Position numbers and translations under genes: made by a program
In this document: positions 21,977 through 32,905 of the stretch, piece by piece
How positions within the stretch are numbered: the stretch's first letter is position 1
Layout: the number at the start of each line of letters is the position of its first letter
Assembly: GCA_021234155.1 (NCBI GenBank)
Contig: JAJEKV010000198.1
Coordinates: forward strand, 252,001 to 316,000
Direction: 5' to 3'
DNA length: 64,000 nucleotides
From: Isoetes taiwanensis
Taxonomy: Eukaryota; Streptophyta; Lycopodiopsida; Isoetales; Isoetaceae
The notes under the pieces: generated by a model
What the model was told of the DNA's origin: nothing
The model's input: only the letters and a program-made list of their open reading frames with translations
Databases searched by the model: none

Positions 21977-24900
21977 ATGGCTGCACCCAAATTTCCTACC
22001 CTTCAAGCTTCTGCTCCAAGGGATGCGACTCTTTTCGAGTCTGTGTCTTTCTCGACGCCCACCTTTCGCGAGGCCCTTGTTGGTCTGAGTCGGGAAGTAG
22101 CGGAACACCAGAAGCTTTACAAATTCTCCCAAATGGAGCTCCCGGCCCCAAATTCGGAGCAATTGAAGCAGTTCGTCGCTCACATCGTCAACAGCCCGGA
22201 AGGCCTTGCTACGGTGGTCGATGGCACCACCATTTTACCTACTCAGCCTTTGATTTACGAGGTATTCCGTATTCCTTTGCAAAACCTTACGTCTCTTGGG
22301 CTGCTTTACGGGGACATGGGCGTCACTTTTCGATTTGGTGCTCCACGCTTATCAAGCCAACCGGCATCGCCTCACAAATATTGCCAAGTCACATGACACT
22401 TTTGTGAAGTTTACGTGGCGCCAAATTGCTGGGTATTCCATCAAGAACACCCATATCAATAAGCCGTTCTATAATATGGCCATCAACGCCATCGGCTCCA
22501 ATCTCCATATTGATTGGCCCACGGTGTTGTTCTCCGCCTTCTTCAAGAAGTAGACCGCATTCGGGCTACCCCTCCTCTGTCTCTCGAAGTTTGGGTGGGT
22601 GGCCATCTTCGGGCACTCATCCGTCATTATCCTTACGTCCACGAGACCCCTTCCACTTCTCATGCCTCCACTCGGCCGATATATCGCATTCCCAGCGTCA
22701 AAACCAACGGTTTCGTACCTTCACGCCCGGACTTCCCTGGTCATGTTCAAAACCGGACCACGCATGTCCTTTGTCTCCTCTTCCTCCACTTTGAAGCCAC
22801 GCCTTCCACTTCCCGTCATGTCTCCCAACAATCTCGGACAAAGCAAACCATGAGGGCCCGGCACCTCAAATCCTCGCCCGGCTTCTATACCAATTCCAGC
22901 GGGATGTTCAAGGCTGCCGCCCTGCGATTACAATCATCACAGGACGCTCTCATGAATGGTGTTCAGGCGTCCCTGGAGGCTTCGGATGCAGTTCACCGAG
23001 ACCTTCAAGCTGCCACTGCACAAATTCAAAATCTGGAGGCCAAACTTCAAGACAAGCACGCGGCTCTATTACAGGCCCGTGTAGATCTCATAAATGCTCA
23101 GGATCAGACCAGCCTGCTTGCAGATCAACAGGCTCAGCTCCAAACCACAATTCAGGACTTGTTGAAGCAAAACAAGACCAAAGACACCCTCCTGGGTGAC
23201 AAGGAGAAAGACATTGCTAAGCTAGACACCTTGTACACGGAGCTTTCTCACCAATACCGCACTAAAGTCATGACCTCACTGAGCGTGACGCTCGACGCAC
23301 CTCCCTTGAAGCTCAGATTTCCACGTTGACCAATCAGTTAACGTCCCTCCAGGCCCAGCTTTCGAAGGCTCAGAAACAGAAGGTCATCGATGATGCAGAG
23401 ATTGCCACGCTTCGTCTCAATACTCCAGGGCAATCCTCTTCACATGCCACGCTTCCTATTAAACGTGTCCGTGATCAGTCCCGTCTTTTGTTAGAAAAGG
23501 AGAACCGGATCCGTGACCTCGAACATCAGCTCCAGCAAGCAGTTCAATCTGCTGAAGAAGCCCAAAACAAACAGGAGGGATATATCGACATTGCTACCAA
23601 CATCCCTGTGGACTTCTCTACTCCTTCCAGCTATCTTGACTATGTGGTGGCCCGACGGCACCTTTTCCTTTTGAAGTGTACGCGGCCAATGGCAATGTCC
23701 ATCAACAGCCACTCAAAAGTGCGGATTTTCTTTGGATCCGGCCGGATCTCTCTGTGGAAGACAATGGTTTATTTTGTGCACTCTTAGTCTTTGATCAGCT
23801 CAATTCTGAAGACCCCGATTTGGTCACTTTCCGTGTTGTTCAGCCAATGGCTTATGTTTTTCATGACTTCTACCTGGCGGATCTCCATGATAAATTTCGA
23901 GATGAGGCCCATTGTGTTTTTCGAGGCAACTCCAATGCTGCTTGGTTGTTATCATCAACCAACCCATATTTCAAGGATCCTGCTCAATCTCAGACTTTTG
24001 AACAGGAGTACATGCCTGAACTTGCTCAGCACTTACCTCTGTGGCAGGCTGAAACATTGGAACAGGTAAACAAAAATTTGGCGCATCCTGATGATCTTGA
24101 GTTCGCCCAGATTTATATGCAGCACTTGGGAGGCTACAATCAACTTCGTGGCCTTCTGGAAAGCAAGACCATCCCAACGGGTTGGGTAAATCCTCCTGTC
24201 TATCAATTACTCTCTACTTCAGAGTGGGACCATTGGTGTCGTGCTCTTGATCAGAATCTTGTGCGAGAATTCAGGGACATGGCTCTGCAACCCACGCATA
24301 CGGGTCTGCTTCCCTCTCCATATGCTTCCTTAGGAGTCCCTCCATGCCCACGGTTCCTCTCTTCTGACTGGCGTCTTCCCTTTTGGACAAAGGTCATGGA
24401 TGGCCACGCTGGGTCGACTCCGCCTCAGATCTCGACGGATCTCTAGTGGGATCCCTGATTTGTCAGACGCTCCAATTGGGAGGATAATGCCACCTTGGAC
24501 ACTACTGAGAATTGGATTTATATCGCTAATGAGCGTGGTTGGCAACGACCTGCTGATGCTCTGCATGGTCTTGATACCTTCTTGCAGAATGCCGCCACCT
24601 CACCAGACCTTACAGTCCACCGTCAAGCTGCTTTCTGTGCTGCTCTCAAATGCATCCTGGTCAGCTCTTTAAATCGGCAGCGTCCAATCTTTTACTGCAA
24701 TCCAAATGCCAGCGTCAGTGCCTTCGGTCTCCAGACCTGCCATCTCATGGAGTGCCAGTTTGTTCCTTCGGACGCACATGCTGCCCTGGAAGACATGGTG
24801 CGCTCTCACTTCCTCATTGATGCCAATCCTGCCCTTGGGCTCAACACTCCTGACGCCTTTCAAACACGCCAGGACCTCATTGCTCATTACCATAATGGCG

Positions 24901-24990
24901 CCCGTCCTCATTCCCGTGAGGATCACTTTCAGACTGGTGGTTTCCCGCCCTGGGAAGCACTTCCTCCTTTTCTTCAGACTGAGTGTCGTT
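21977..24990 (+). pseudogene. Large accessory ORF after pol, unrecognised, with coiled coil, broken
   Basis: Starting MAAPKFPTLQASAPRDAT at 21977, protein-like sequence continues for about 3 kb through several frames (shifts near 22330, 22550, 23290 and 23650, stops at about 24446). The N-terminal third (about 21977-22650) has no family I recognise. The middle (about 22900-23580) is strongly heptad-like (LQAATAQIQNLEAKLQDKHA, LTSLQAQLSKAQ, IRDLEHQLQQAV), a coiled coil of roughly 200 residues. The C-terminal third (about 23655-24990) is a globular-looking, Trp- and His-rich region (FLWIRPDLSVEDNG, WDHWCRALDQ). No signal peptide or membrane segment is obvious, arguing against a typical env protein. 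Its sense orientation between pol and the polypurine tract suggests an element-encoded accessory protein. Confidence 0.6.
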
Positions 24991-24992
24991 TG

Positions 24993-25003
24993 GTGGGGGG
25001 AGT
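24993..25003 (+). promoter_or_regulatory. Polypurine tract of the Gypsy element
   Basis: GGTGGGGGGAG directly before the 3' LTR start (TG at 25004) is in the right place to prime plus-strand synthesis. Confidence 0.75.
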
Positions 25004-25578
25004 GTTAGTCCTGTGCCTCCTAGTACAGGACTATTCATGCATTCGACGGACCAAGTCAAGGCCAAGGATCCACAAACAGGCGCGGGTCAGTCGTCAAAGG
25101 CTCAGCAGAAGACCAAGCAAACCACGCAGACAAAGACCACGCCTGGCGTCAACAAGAGTGACGGCCCGTCATCGCCCGCATCAGCGTCAGCGTGATTTCA
25201 GGCTTTTCAAGAGGCACCGCCAGCATTCCTGCAAATTAGGCCTCCTTCCAGGAGTCGGCACCGAAATCAGTCAGAGTGTCTATATTGGGCCAAAGGCCAT
25301 TGTACTATATATATGAGTAGAGCTAGCACATGAGTTTTTTAGATGAGTTTGGAGTCTTGTCTCATTTCAGTTTTCTCTCGATTGCGAGAGCTCATGTATC
25401 TTCATTGACATCAAGGAAGCTTATTATTGTGATCTCATTGTTCTCTTTTGTTTTCTTTTCTCTTTCCTTTGTTTTTCTTGCAAATCCCGCGTGACATAGC
25501 TCCCAGATTCTCCTGTTAGATCCAAGGGTCCTCACAGAGGGCTGTCTTGCAGGAGTTCTCGAACCCAGACCCCAAACA
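25004..25578 (+). repeat. 3' LTR of the Gypsy element
   Basis: 575 bp, starting TGTTAGTCCTGTGCC and ending CCCCAAACA. It is nearly identical to the 5' LTR (about 13 substitutions by eye and a 17-bp gap). It carries the same TATA-like run. Confidence 0.92.
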
Positions 25579-25770
25579 AACATGTCAAGGTTTCTCAAAC
25601 ATGGCACCTAGGATCCAACATGCCAAGGTGGCTTAAATATGCCATGTGGGCTCCAACATGCCACCTAGGCACCAACATGCCAAGGTGGCTCAAACATGCC
25701 ACCTAGCCTCCAACATGTCACCTAGGCTCAAACATGCCAAGCTGGCTCAAACATTCCACGCGCTCCAACA
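25579..25770 (+). repeat. 19-bp minisatellite, right part
   Basis: The same 19-bp units as at 13463-14304 resume right after the retrotransposon, beginning with the duplicated AACAT. They stop at about 25770, where they cut into the minus-strand transposon gene. Confidence 0.88.
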
Positions 25771-27600
25771 TCCTTGAATTGTTTGCTCTGCCAATGTGCC
25801 ACAAAGTTATGATATACAAACTTCGACATATGATCAAACATGTTATCCAACATATTACTGGAGCTGCCTTTCTTGTCAATTAGCTTTAGTCTTCGTGAAG
25901 TTTCTTTCTTCGAGGGCTCATTAACGTAACCATAGACTTGCCAATCAAGCGTTTGATCAATCTGCTCATTGGATTCTCTTGGACACAACTCAATTAATTG
26001 TTTCCCACAATTTCCACAATCTGATTTGATACATCGTAGCTTATGCCACTCGTTGCCTGCTGCTCTGTCACATACCATAGCCCTTTAAAATGTGCTAACA
26101 TTATCAAATGTCATGTTCTTGGCTTGACATATCCCAGCATGAGCTTCAGCTGCGCACACACCATAATTGCACGAACAATTTTCATGGAGTCTTGACTTCA
26201 TTAAATTAAATGCCTGCTTGCACAGATCTGATTGCTCATGTTTCATGCAACAACATGTGTTTCTTTCCTTTAGCTTTCTAATGCAAGAAGGTTTTAAGTA
26301 TTCAAATTGCCTAAGCCCAATCCAAACCTCTGGATACTGATCCACAAAATTCTGGAATAATTCAGCCTGTAAAATTACAGTGAAATAAAATTAGTCACCT
26401 CATTACATTACATTACATTACATGCAAATCTTTTACATATTCAAGACCCTAAACTTCCACACATACATGTATATTCTGACATGAATTTTATTTCATTTAC
26501 TATGAAGTCACATAATTTCTTGACAATTAATACATCTCCACACTAATTTCTTCTTAGTTACTGCCTACATCTACAATACATCCAGAATATACATGTAAAC
26601 AAATATACATGTACGTGTTGCCATGAAATAATTTGACATTTCCATGTAGAGCAAACTAGTGCAGACTGCATCTACATTACATTCAAAAAGTAAAGAAATA
26701 TGTTACAAACTTTACATCAGTGTTACAAAATAAAAAACATCTTTATTCTGCCAAAAAAAATGCAATTACAGCTAAATTACAGTCGTACCTGTGTAATGTC
26801 AATATATTGAATTGGTTGTGTCCTCTTCTTCATGACATCTCTAATTTTTGGTGAAACCTTTGAGTTATCTAACCAAAACTGAGCAACCATATCCTTGATA
26901 GCCTGATCTATAGTATTTGTTATTGGATTTTGACCTGCTAAGGCCCACAAATTTGTTCCACCTAGTGGCATTCTTTTCCTTCTCTCCACTGCTAGTTTCA
27001 TATTTCTAGGATGTATTTTGAGCAACTTAGCTACTAGTGAAGTCTTCTGTAATTCTCCTTCCTCTCCAACCACCATAGATAGTACAGAATACTTTGCAGC
27101 AAGTTTGTCATTGCTATTTGCATGTTTAACATCTTGGAGGCCATCCTTTAAATTCTTTACCAGATCTGTTTTCACGATAGCCTCTTGAGGCCTTCCAATG
27201 ACTGGCTCAAATAGGAATTACAATCTTTTGTCCTGCAATAATCTTCTTACAAATATACTTTGCTGTTTTGGATTCAAATTAGATACCTCATTCATTATGA
27301 GATTTACAGCAGCATTCACCTTTCTTCTAATTGGCTTTGTCACGTATCCACCCCTACCCTCTGTTTCGATTTTCTTTGCCTGCTTGTAATAGTGCTTTCC
27401 AAAACTTCATCAACAGAAGGATTGAAATCTGAACCCGATGCTGACCTCGAAGTGCTTGCATGAGAGTCCAATCCTTCTTCCATAGTTTCTTCTTCAACTG
27501 GTGCTTTAAGACATCGATCCATTCTGCAGAAAGGGGATACAACATCCTGCACAAAAAATCAGATTATTAACTAGATTTGTATTACTGCTTGAAGGGATTT
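25771..27600 (-). pseudogene. Transposon-type gene with zinc-binding cysteines, spliced, broken and 3'-truncated
   Basis: Read right to left. An N-terminal acidic, Ser-rich segment lies at about 27552-27340. The main exon (27175-26789) contains NMKLAVERRKRMPLGG and WLDNSKVSPKIRDVMKKRTQ. A 422-bp intron (26788-26367, GTACGA donor, TTTTACAG acceptor) joins it in phase 0 to an exon with AELFQNFVDQYPEVW and a Cys-rich block (NTCCCMKHEQSDLC, then HENCSCNYGVC). A TAA at about 26086 interrupts the frame, which goes on with WHKLRCIKSDCGNCGKQL and FVYHNFVAHWQSKQFKD. Minisatellite then replaces the rest at 25770. The layout recalls poorly characterised plant and animal transposon-encoded proteins with WH, CxxC and HWQ motifs. 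I cannot name the family. Confidence 0.55.
26367..26788 (-). other. Intron in the broken transposon-type gene
   Basis: GTACGACTG donor (minus strand, starting 26788) and TTTTACAG acceptor (ending 26367). The interior is AT-rich with an ATTAC pentanucleotide run near 26401. Splicing keeps the reading frame. Confidence 0.6.
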
Positions 27601-27945
27601 GTATTACTGCTTGAAGGAAAGGGATTTCAATTTCTTCAAGATACATTTGTTTCTTGAAATGCATTCGATTTAGGAGCAGGTATATCGATTCGGGGCAAGT
27701 TTTCCTTGAGGTAGAATCCGGAGCCATGTTTGATCGATTGAGGAAAGTTCAAAATGTGCGCCAAGATTTCGGGAGGATTTGGTATAATCATGGAGAATAT
27801 TGTACGTCAACTGCCTTTATTAATGATAGGCAACTCCATGTAAAATTCAAAATGTACATTACAAACACTTTAACCCAGTTCAAATTTCTACATCAATATA
27901 CAAAAAAATTCAATCACCCTTTCATGCTTCTACCCGATTTTCAAG

Positions 27946-28440
27946 GAAAAGTATGGTGAGGACCTAAAGAAGCCAGCGTACTCGTTGGAGCTCAAGGAGG
28001 CGTGCGTCATTGAGTGCTGCCTAAAATATGACGAAGCTAACAAAAGGCAGTCACTCATTGGCCACGACAACTGGTTCCAGTTGGCTTTCAGAGATGGCAA
28101 GGTACGCATGATCCGTATTTCGGAATAAGAAGTAGTCCCAAAGTTTTTTTAGCTTTTTTGTGTTGTTTTACTGGTCCACAAAGTGACATACAATTTTCCT
28201 GAACAGATATGGGAACTCCAAAATGAAATATTCACAATGTTCGAACGCGGGGAGTTGAAGAGCAAAGGCAAGGAGACAACCAAGAAGAAAACCCCCCACG
28301 TGCCGAAGAAAGAAATGACAATTACCATCTGGAGGGAAATGTAGGGCTTTTCTGACATCGAGCTATTAGAACGACTGCTTCGGAAGGTTGTCGACAAGGA
28401 GTTTACCCTTGAAGAAATGTCCAAGGAATTGCACAAGTAA
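27946..28440 (+). pseudogene. Two-exon protein-coding fragment, unknown
   Basis: Exon A (about 27946-28101) reads KPAYSLELKEACVIECCLKY and HDNWFQLAFRDGK. A GTACGC donor at 28102 and a GAACAG acceptor ending at 28206 define a 105-bp intron. Exon B (28207-28440) reads IWELQNEIFTMFERGELKSK and LLERLLRKVVDKEFTLEEMS and ends HK with TAA. The frame is kept across the intron, but an in-frame TAG occurs at about 28342. The composition is that of an ordinary soluble protein with charged helices. No family is recognised. It may be the tail of a degraded host or transposon gene. Confidence 0.35.
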
Positions 28441-29147
28441 GTTCTCCGTCAAGATTAACTATTTGGCAATTGTAGATCTAGTAGCAGCGGTGTATTCTGG
28501 AATACATAATGCTGTGCTATTGTGTAAACTTTGTATTCCGGAATACACATGCTGTAGTGTAGTCCAACAACGTCAACAATGTTCTTTACGAATTTGTCTT
28601 CAAGCGCGACAAAACATAACAGTATTCCGAATACACAATCATTTCCTTGAAGCAGCACATTTCTTTGCAAGATAGCATCTAACAAGGTGACCTAGCAAAT
28701 GCACTAATGACCTGCAATTGCACTAATAAAATAAGATTCCCAAATATTCTTTAAAATTTCGCTTGTTTTGAGAAAATGCCCTTTTTTTTAAGATTGTGGT
28801 GCCACTTTAGGGGGTCGAAACAAAAAATAGGGACACACTTTAGAAGACAACCTTCATTTTAACTCTCTTCCTACTAAATTATTTTGTACACAAAAATTGT
28901 CCCCCCTAGAACAGCACATAAATAAAAGAGTACATCAAATGACATAGCTCAGAAACATCATAAGGAGAATTATATTAAAGCATAACTGCATAACTCAATG
29001 TACATCATTATAAAAAGCCAAAATAAGGCTCTCAAACACAACCTTTTTATGGTAAAAATGAAATGAGCCTATGACGACATAGCACATTGGTTACACACAA
29101 AACAATAAAAATTTTCTACCAGTAAGCAAAGTAGGGTCTGGCGTATC
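28441..29147. other. Intergenic stretch, nothing recognised
   Basis: AT-rich, with no domain-bearing frame or repeat array. Confidence 0.4.
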
Positions 29148-30283
29148 ATCCTACTCATCAACGCCTTCACTTTCATTCAGATCTACTTCACAAGTCTCAT
29201 TTTCGCTTGAGGAGCTGGAGGAGCCCTCTTCATCATTGTCATCATCATTTCCATCTTCTGGATGTTCCTCATCTGAGCCATCATCACACAAAGATTTGAG
29301 CAGGTCAATAGTTTTCTTGCGTAGCTTGTTGTCAACCTTCAGCGTGAAGTCATAAGCTAAGACTTGGGTCTCACACAAGTCTATTATATCTATGTGGTCT
29401 TTGTTTGTTGCCTTCTTTCCTTTTTTGACACTTAACCACTGGATCATATCGACCAATATAAGGATCTGCTGGCACAGTGGCATACCAATGAACTTTGATT
29501 TGTGAGGGAAGGCTTTCCTTGAAAATGATGTCCTTTACACTTGCAATCCAGAAAGGGCGATTTTTATCATCATCTGTAGATGGCACATCAATTAGCATTC
29601 CTTTCTGAAGGTCAGCAAGTTTTTCAGGAGTCAATGGTTTCTTTCTTATTGCATGTCTAGGTCCCAAATACATCTCACGATTCTGAGGTTCCTCAAGTAC
29701 TTCCTTCATCTTAAACACTGAAGAGTCTTGTTGGATTTCCTCAGCAGTGACAGGACTTTGTCTAACAGGCCAACTGAAGGGCACCTCTAAGACAGTGCTC
29801 TTCAAAGACTTAGTCACATCAGTCATGACTTCGAAGAAATCCTCCCACCATTTCTTGTCTTCCTCATTAAAGTCTTATGTTCTTTTCCATGTTCTTTAAT
29901 GAAACAAAAGGATCTTTTTCCTTGTTCTTATCTGTGAAGTCTATAGGACTTTTCAGTGGCTGCTGGACTGCACGCATCATGTGTTCCACTTGAGGAACGT
30001 ACTTAAGGTATGATAGTGGTTCACTAGGTAGCCATGTTTTCGAAGAGACAAAGAACTTTCCTTGAAGACATGCTTTCTCTTCATGCATGAAAAACTTTAC
30101 ATGGTGTTGAAATGTTAAATTGTTTCACTGATTGATAGTAGTTCCTCTATTTGATTGCCTTTGAAAAACAAACTCACGAAAATCATAAGTCTCTGCCAAA
30201 ACCTCCACACCTGGAGCTGGATTATATGCTTGTTCAATTACCTCACACATTGAGTAAAGACAGTAAGCATGTTTTCTGCGCAA
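29148..30283 (-). pseudogene. DUF7869-like transposon-derived gene, C-terminal part
   Basis: This is the 3' portion of the gene that resumes at 41603. Starting at the Helitron junction it reads LRRKHAYCLYSMCEVIEQAY, then a TGA at 30125-30127 (a Trp codon would fit) and, in the same frame, FMHEEKACLQGKFF. A frameshift near 29875 leads into WWEDFFEVMTDVTKSL, PFWIASVKDIIF and IKVHWYA. A second shift in a purine run near 29425 leads to the tail, which ends in an acidic and Ser-rich stretch (DDDNDEEGSSSSSS). Genes with this domain are widespread multi-copy sequences in plants and some animals and are probably transposon proteins. The biochemical function is unknown to me. The copy is dead. Confidence 0.7.
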
Positions 30284-30296
30284 TCTTATATTATAA
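30284..30296 (+). mobile_element. Helitron H2, first 13 bp
   Basis: TCTTATATTATAA, identical to the first 13 bp of H1 (53158-53170). It is separated from the rest of H2 by the H4/H3 insertion. Confidence 0.85.
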
Positions 30297-30903
30297 CTAG
30301 TAATGATGCCCAGCGTTGCTGGGCATAGGTTGGAAGTCTGTAAATGTTTTGACCGCAATGAGAAAAGTGTGCAGTAATCTTTTATTATAACAAAAATATT
30401 CAAACATAGTAGCAGTGCCTAGCGCATAAGTAGCCGCATGTATATCACCTTTACTGTAAGAATGATCCCATGGTGTTGGTATTCTATCGATCGCCTTTAG
30501 TGTAATTTTATGTGACCATGAGCAGGATCGGACTTCAAAATTGCATCAAAGTTTTCAGAAATCCCAGGACAATTTTGACGGATCAAAGTTTGACCTAAGT
30601 TCTCTGTTCCCTAAGGGTAGATGAGCCGATTTATAGTAAAGACTTATTAAGATCGACTGTTTGGAAGTATTAATATAGAGGACCAAATAAACCAAACATG
30701 TTATCAAAATCAAATCCAAGCATAAGTAGAACTGAATTGGCAACGCACATCTTAAATCATTTCATGATTGATAGGTATTGTGAGTCATAAGTACAATTCT
30801 AGCACATGCAACTCTAAAATTGTACGCATCTGTGTCCCACCCCCCGGTTATGGGGATTATTGCATATAAATTGGAAAATATATTTATTAGGTTATAGAAA
30901 AAG

Positions 30904-30920
30904 TGCCCAGCGTTGCTGGG
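30904..30920 (-). other. Internal Helitron-type 3' hairpin inside H4
   Basis: GCCCAGCGTTGCTGGGC, the same hairpin as at the element's 3' end, lies about 600 bp inside H4. After it (minus strand) comes CTATAACCTAAT rather than the usual CTAGT at the expected spacing. CTAAT about 20 bases on could be a degenerate end. Confidence 0.6.
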
Positions 30921-31274
30921 CTTTTCGTTGGGATTAAGTTCAAATTTAATTAAAATATAGTGAGAATGTTTAGTTGGACATATACAATCGTTTGTTTTTA
31001 ATTGAAGTTGAATATTATCCTTTTAAAGTGTTTTATTTATTGAGCTTAAAACTTGAACATAAGTTATTAAGTTTTGGAATGGTCATATCATGCAGGTGAA
31101 TTTGTGTGTTTGACTTCAAGTGTTGTCTTTTAAAGCTTTCTTACCTATTTAGTTCTCTTCTTACCTATTTGCACTTACAACAAATATATCTCCAGTTGCA
31201 GCCACAAATATTTCTTTATCTCAATAGACTAAATTTGCAAAACTGTATAATTCAAAATTGGTTCAAGCATCAAT

Positions 31275-31393
31275 GTCTCTCCAACCATTTGCCTTTGATC
31301 CAACTTTGAAGGTAACGTGCAAGTACTTTGTGAAGGTACAAATCGGAGAGACAAAGGCAAATGGTTGGATCAAAGGCAAATGGTTGGAGAGAC
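31275..31393. repeat. Perfect 30-bp inverted repeat inside H4
   Basis: The segment starting GTCTCTCCAACCATTTGCC at 31275-31304 is perfectly reverse-complemented at 31364-31393. A direct repeat, AAGGTAACGTGCAAGTACT, occurs near 31308 and 31409. The loop is about 59 bp. Confidence 0.75.
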
Positions 31394-32050
31394 AAATCCA
31401 ATTTGGTGAAGGTAACGTGCAAGTACTTGTTAATTCAGAATCCATCCCTATTTTTACCTTTAAATTATACATTCATCACTTCAACACAACTTCTACTTCT
31501 GACACTCAATAAGTTAGCAATCGCACCTTGCACTTTTGATAGCGAGTTTTCTGCAGCAGCTCTAAGCAAATATAATGAACATATGTCTGAATCTATCTAG
31601 AAGAATCAAGATCTACTGCATATCAAACATCAACTATTCTGGTGATATGTGCAGAGAGGACAGTTAGTTATTTGGTCCAAGAACGATTTCACCACTTTGT
31701 ATGCAAATGCAAGTCGAGAAAGTAGGCTGGTGCAATATAGATCCCGTAGACTACTACAATGGTAAAATTAAAACAAAAGAGATTTGTCTTTGCAAGTATG
31801 ACTACCGCAGGCACTCTTTGTGAGAAACCCATGAATGTGTATGCATAAATCGATTGCTCAGGAAATGGATTACGTAGTGGTGGATTACGCGGGTAATTTT
31901 CTTTCCTACCCGGATTTTATACTTAAAATCATTGCTCACTGCATTCCTTTCAACACGATGGAGATATTTGACATCATTAACTAAATGACCAAGTACAAAT
32001 TAAGAACCACATTATGCAGAAGTGCGATATGTTTGTGCTCGCCAGTTTTA

Positions 32051-32905
32051 TCAGAGCATAGGTTTTGAGCTGAATTCAATCAATCCTCTACTTCCAGATA
32101 AAATGTGTTGGTCCCAATCATGATGTGAGCCCTCTAGCTCATAAGGCACATTGCTTAAGGGGCAAGAACACCTAGCATTACTCAAAGGAGCATCTGATGT
32201 CAATCCTAGGAACCTTAGCATTGGAGCCGTGGCACTTCCAAAAATCAGCGTGGTCGTTACAACAATAAAGAGCGTTGCAGTTTCAATCGATCGATTATGC
32301 GTCGGGATGTTAAGAGCAAGTGCATAAGCAATAGCACCGCGGAGCCCACATAGCCACATCATGACCTTCATTGAGTTTGTTATTGGCGACCTCCTGGCGA
32401 CATGTATGGTTAGAGTATACATAGTAATCCATAAAGCTTAGGAATATGACAAATGATATCTTTCTCATTACCTTCCTTTGTTCGCAAGCCATGACAACGG
32501 AAATATGTTTAGCGCCCTTGAAAGAAGACATAAACGAAAAAGCGGATAATACAATACCGCATCAACTTCATGCTAAAGTACCACAACTTGCATCCCCAAG
32601 TATGCAAAAACGAAGAGCTCTCGCCAAAAATGCGAGGGCTTCAAATGCATATTTTGAGCTAATTTTTATATGGTGTGAGGCATTGTAGTAGCCATAATGT
32701 GCATTGCAGATTCCACAAAAGAACAAAGCCATTATGCCCGACAATGAAAAAATTTACGTCATCGCGATACGCCACATATCGTAAAGCGAATAAATGCTAG
32801 CTCAAACTTTGCATACTCGCCCTTATGTCAATAAATTTCAGCAGCAATGCAGGAAGAGTGAAGCGCCAATGCCCAAGGCCGTGGAAGCAACACCGATAAC
32901 AATGA
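32051..32905 (-). pseudogene. Captured Na+/H+ exchanger (NHX5/6-like) fragment
   Basis: Minus-strand segments match the second half of a plant endosomal NHX antiporter. In order: ALGIGASLFL (about 32890), SLSGIMALFFCGICNAHYGY (about 32740), KYAFEALAFLARALRFCILG, NIFPLSWLANKG (about 32500) and MMWLCGLRGAIAYALALNIP. Then come FIVVTTTLIFGSATAPMLRF. A 78-bp intron (32471-32394, GTAATG donor, CGCCAG acceptor) is retained, and its splicing joins ANKGRRSPITN in frame. An extra G near the CILG segment and several stops show it is not functional. The intact gene would exchange Na+/K+ for H+ across endomembranes. Intron retention means genomic DNA, not mRNA, was captured. Confidence 0.8.

Larger units (their letters stand above)
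14305..25578 (+). mobile_element. Nearly complete Ty3/Gypsy LTR retrotransposon (Tat/Ogre-like), 11.3 kb
   Basis: Two LTRs in direct orientation (14305-14896 and 25004-25578) start TG and end CA. The element is flanked by a 5-bp target duplication AACAT at 14300-14304 and 25579-25583. The internal order is primer-binding site, gag, protease, RT, RNase H, integrase, a long spacer with a MITE, an extra ORF and a polypurine tract. Integrase after RNase H marks Ty3/Gypsy. A DGGSA-type protease and no evident chromodomain point to the Tat/Ogre side. The LTRs differ by about 13 substitutions plus one 17-bp indel, so insertion was fairly recent. Frameshifts and stops make this copy defective. Confidence 0.92.

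Noticed and set aside
30284-30300. Inverted H3/H4 5' terminus as the source of TTATAATATAAGA beside H4's 3' end
   Set aside because: It is better explained as the first 13 bp of H2 read on the other strand, because joining it to 40298 rebuilds the H1-type 5' end exactly.
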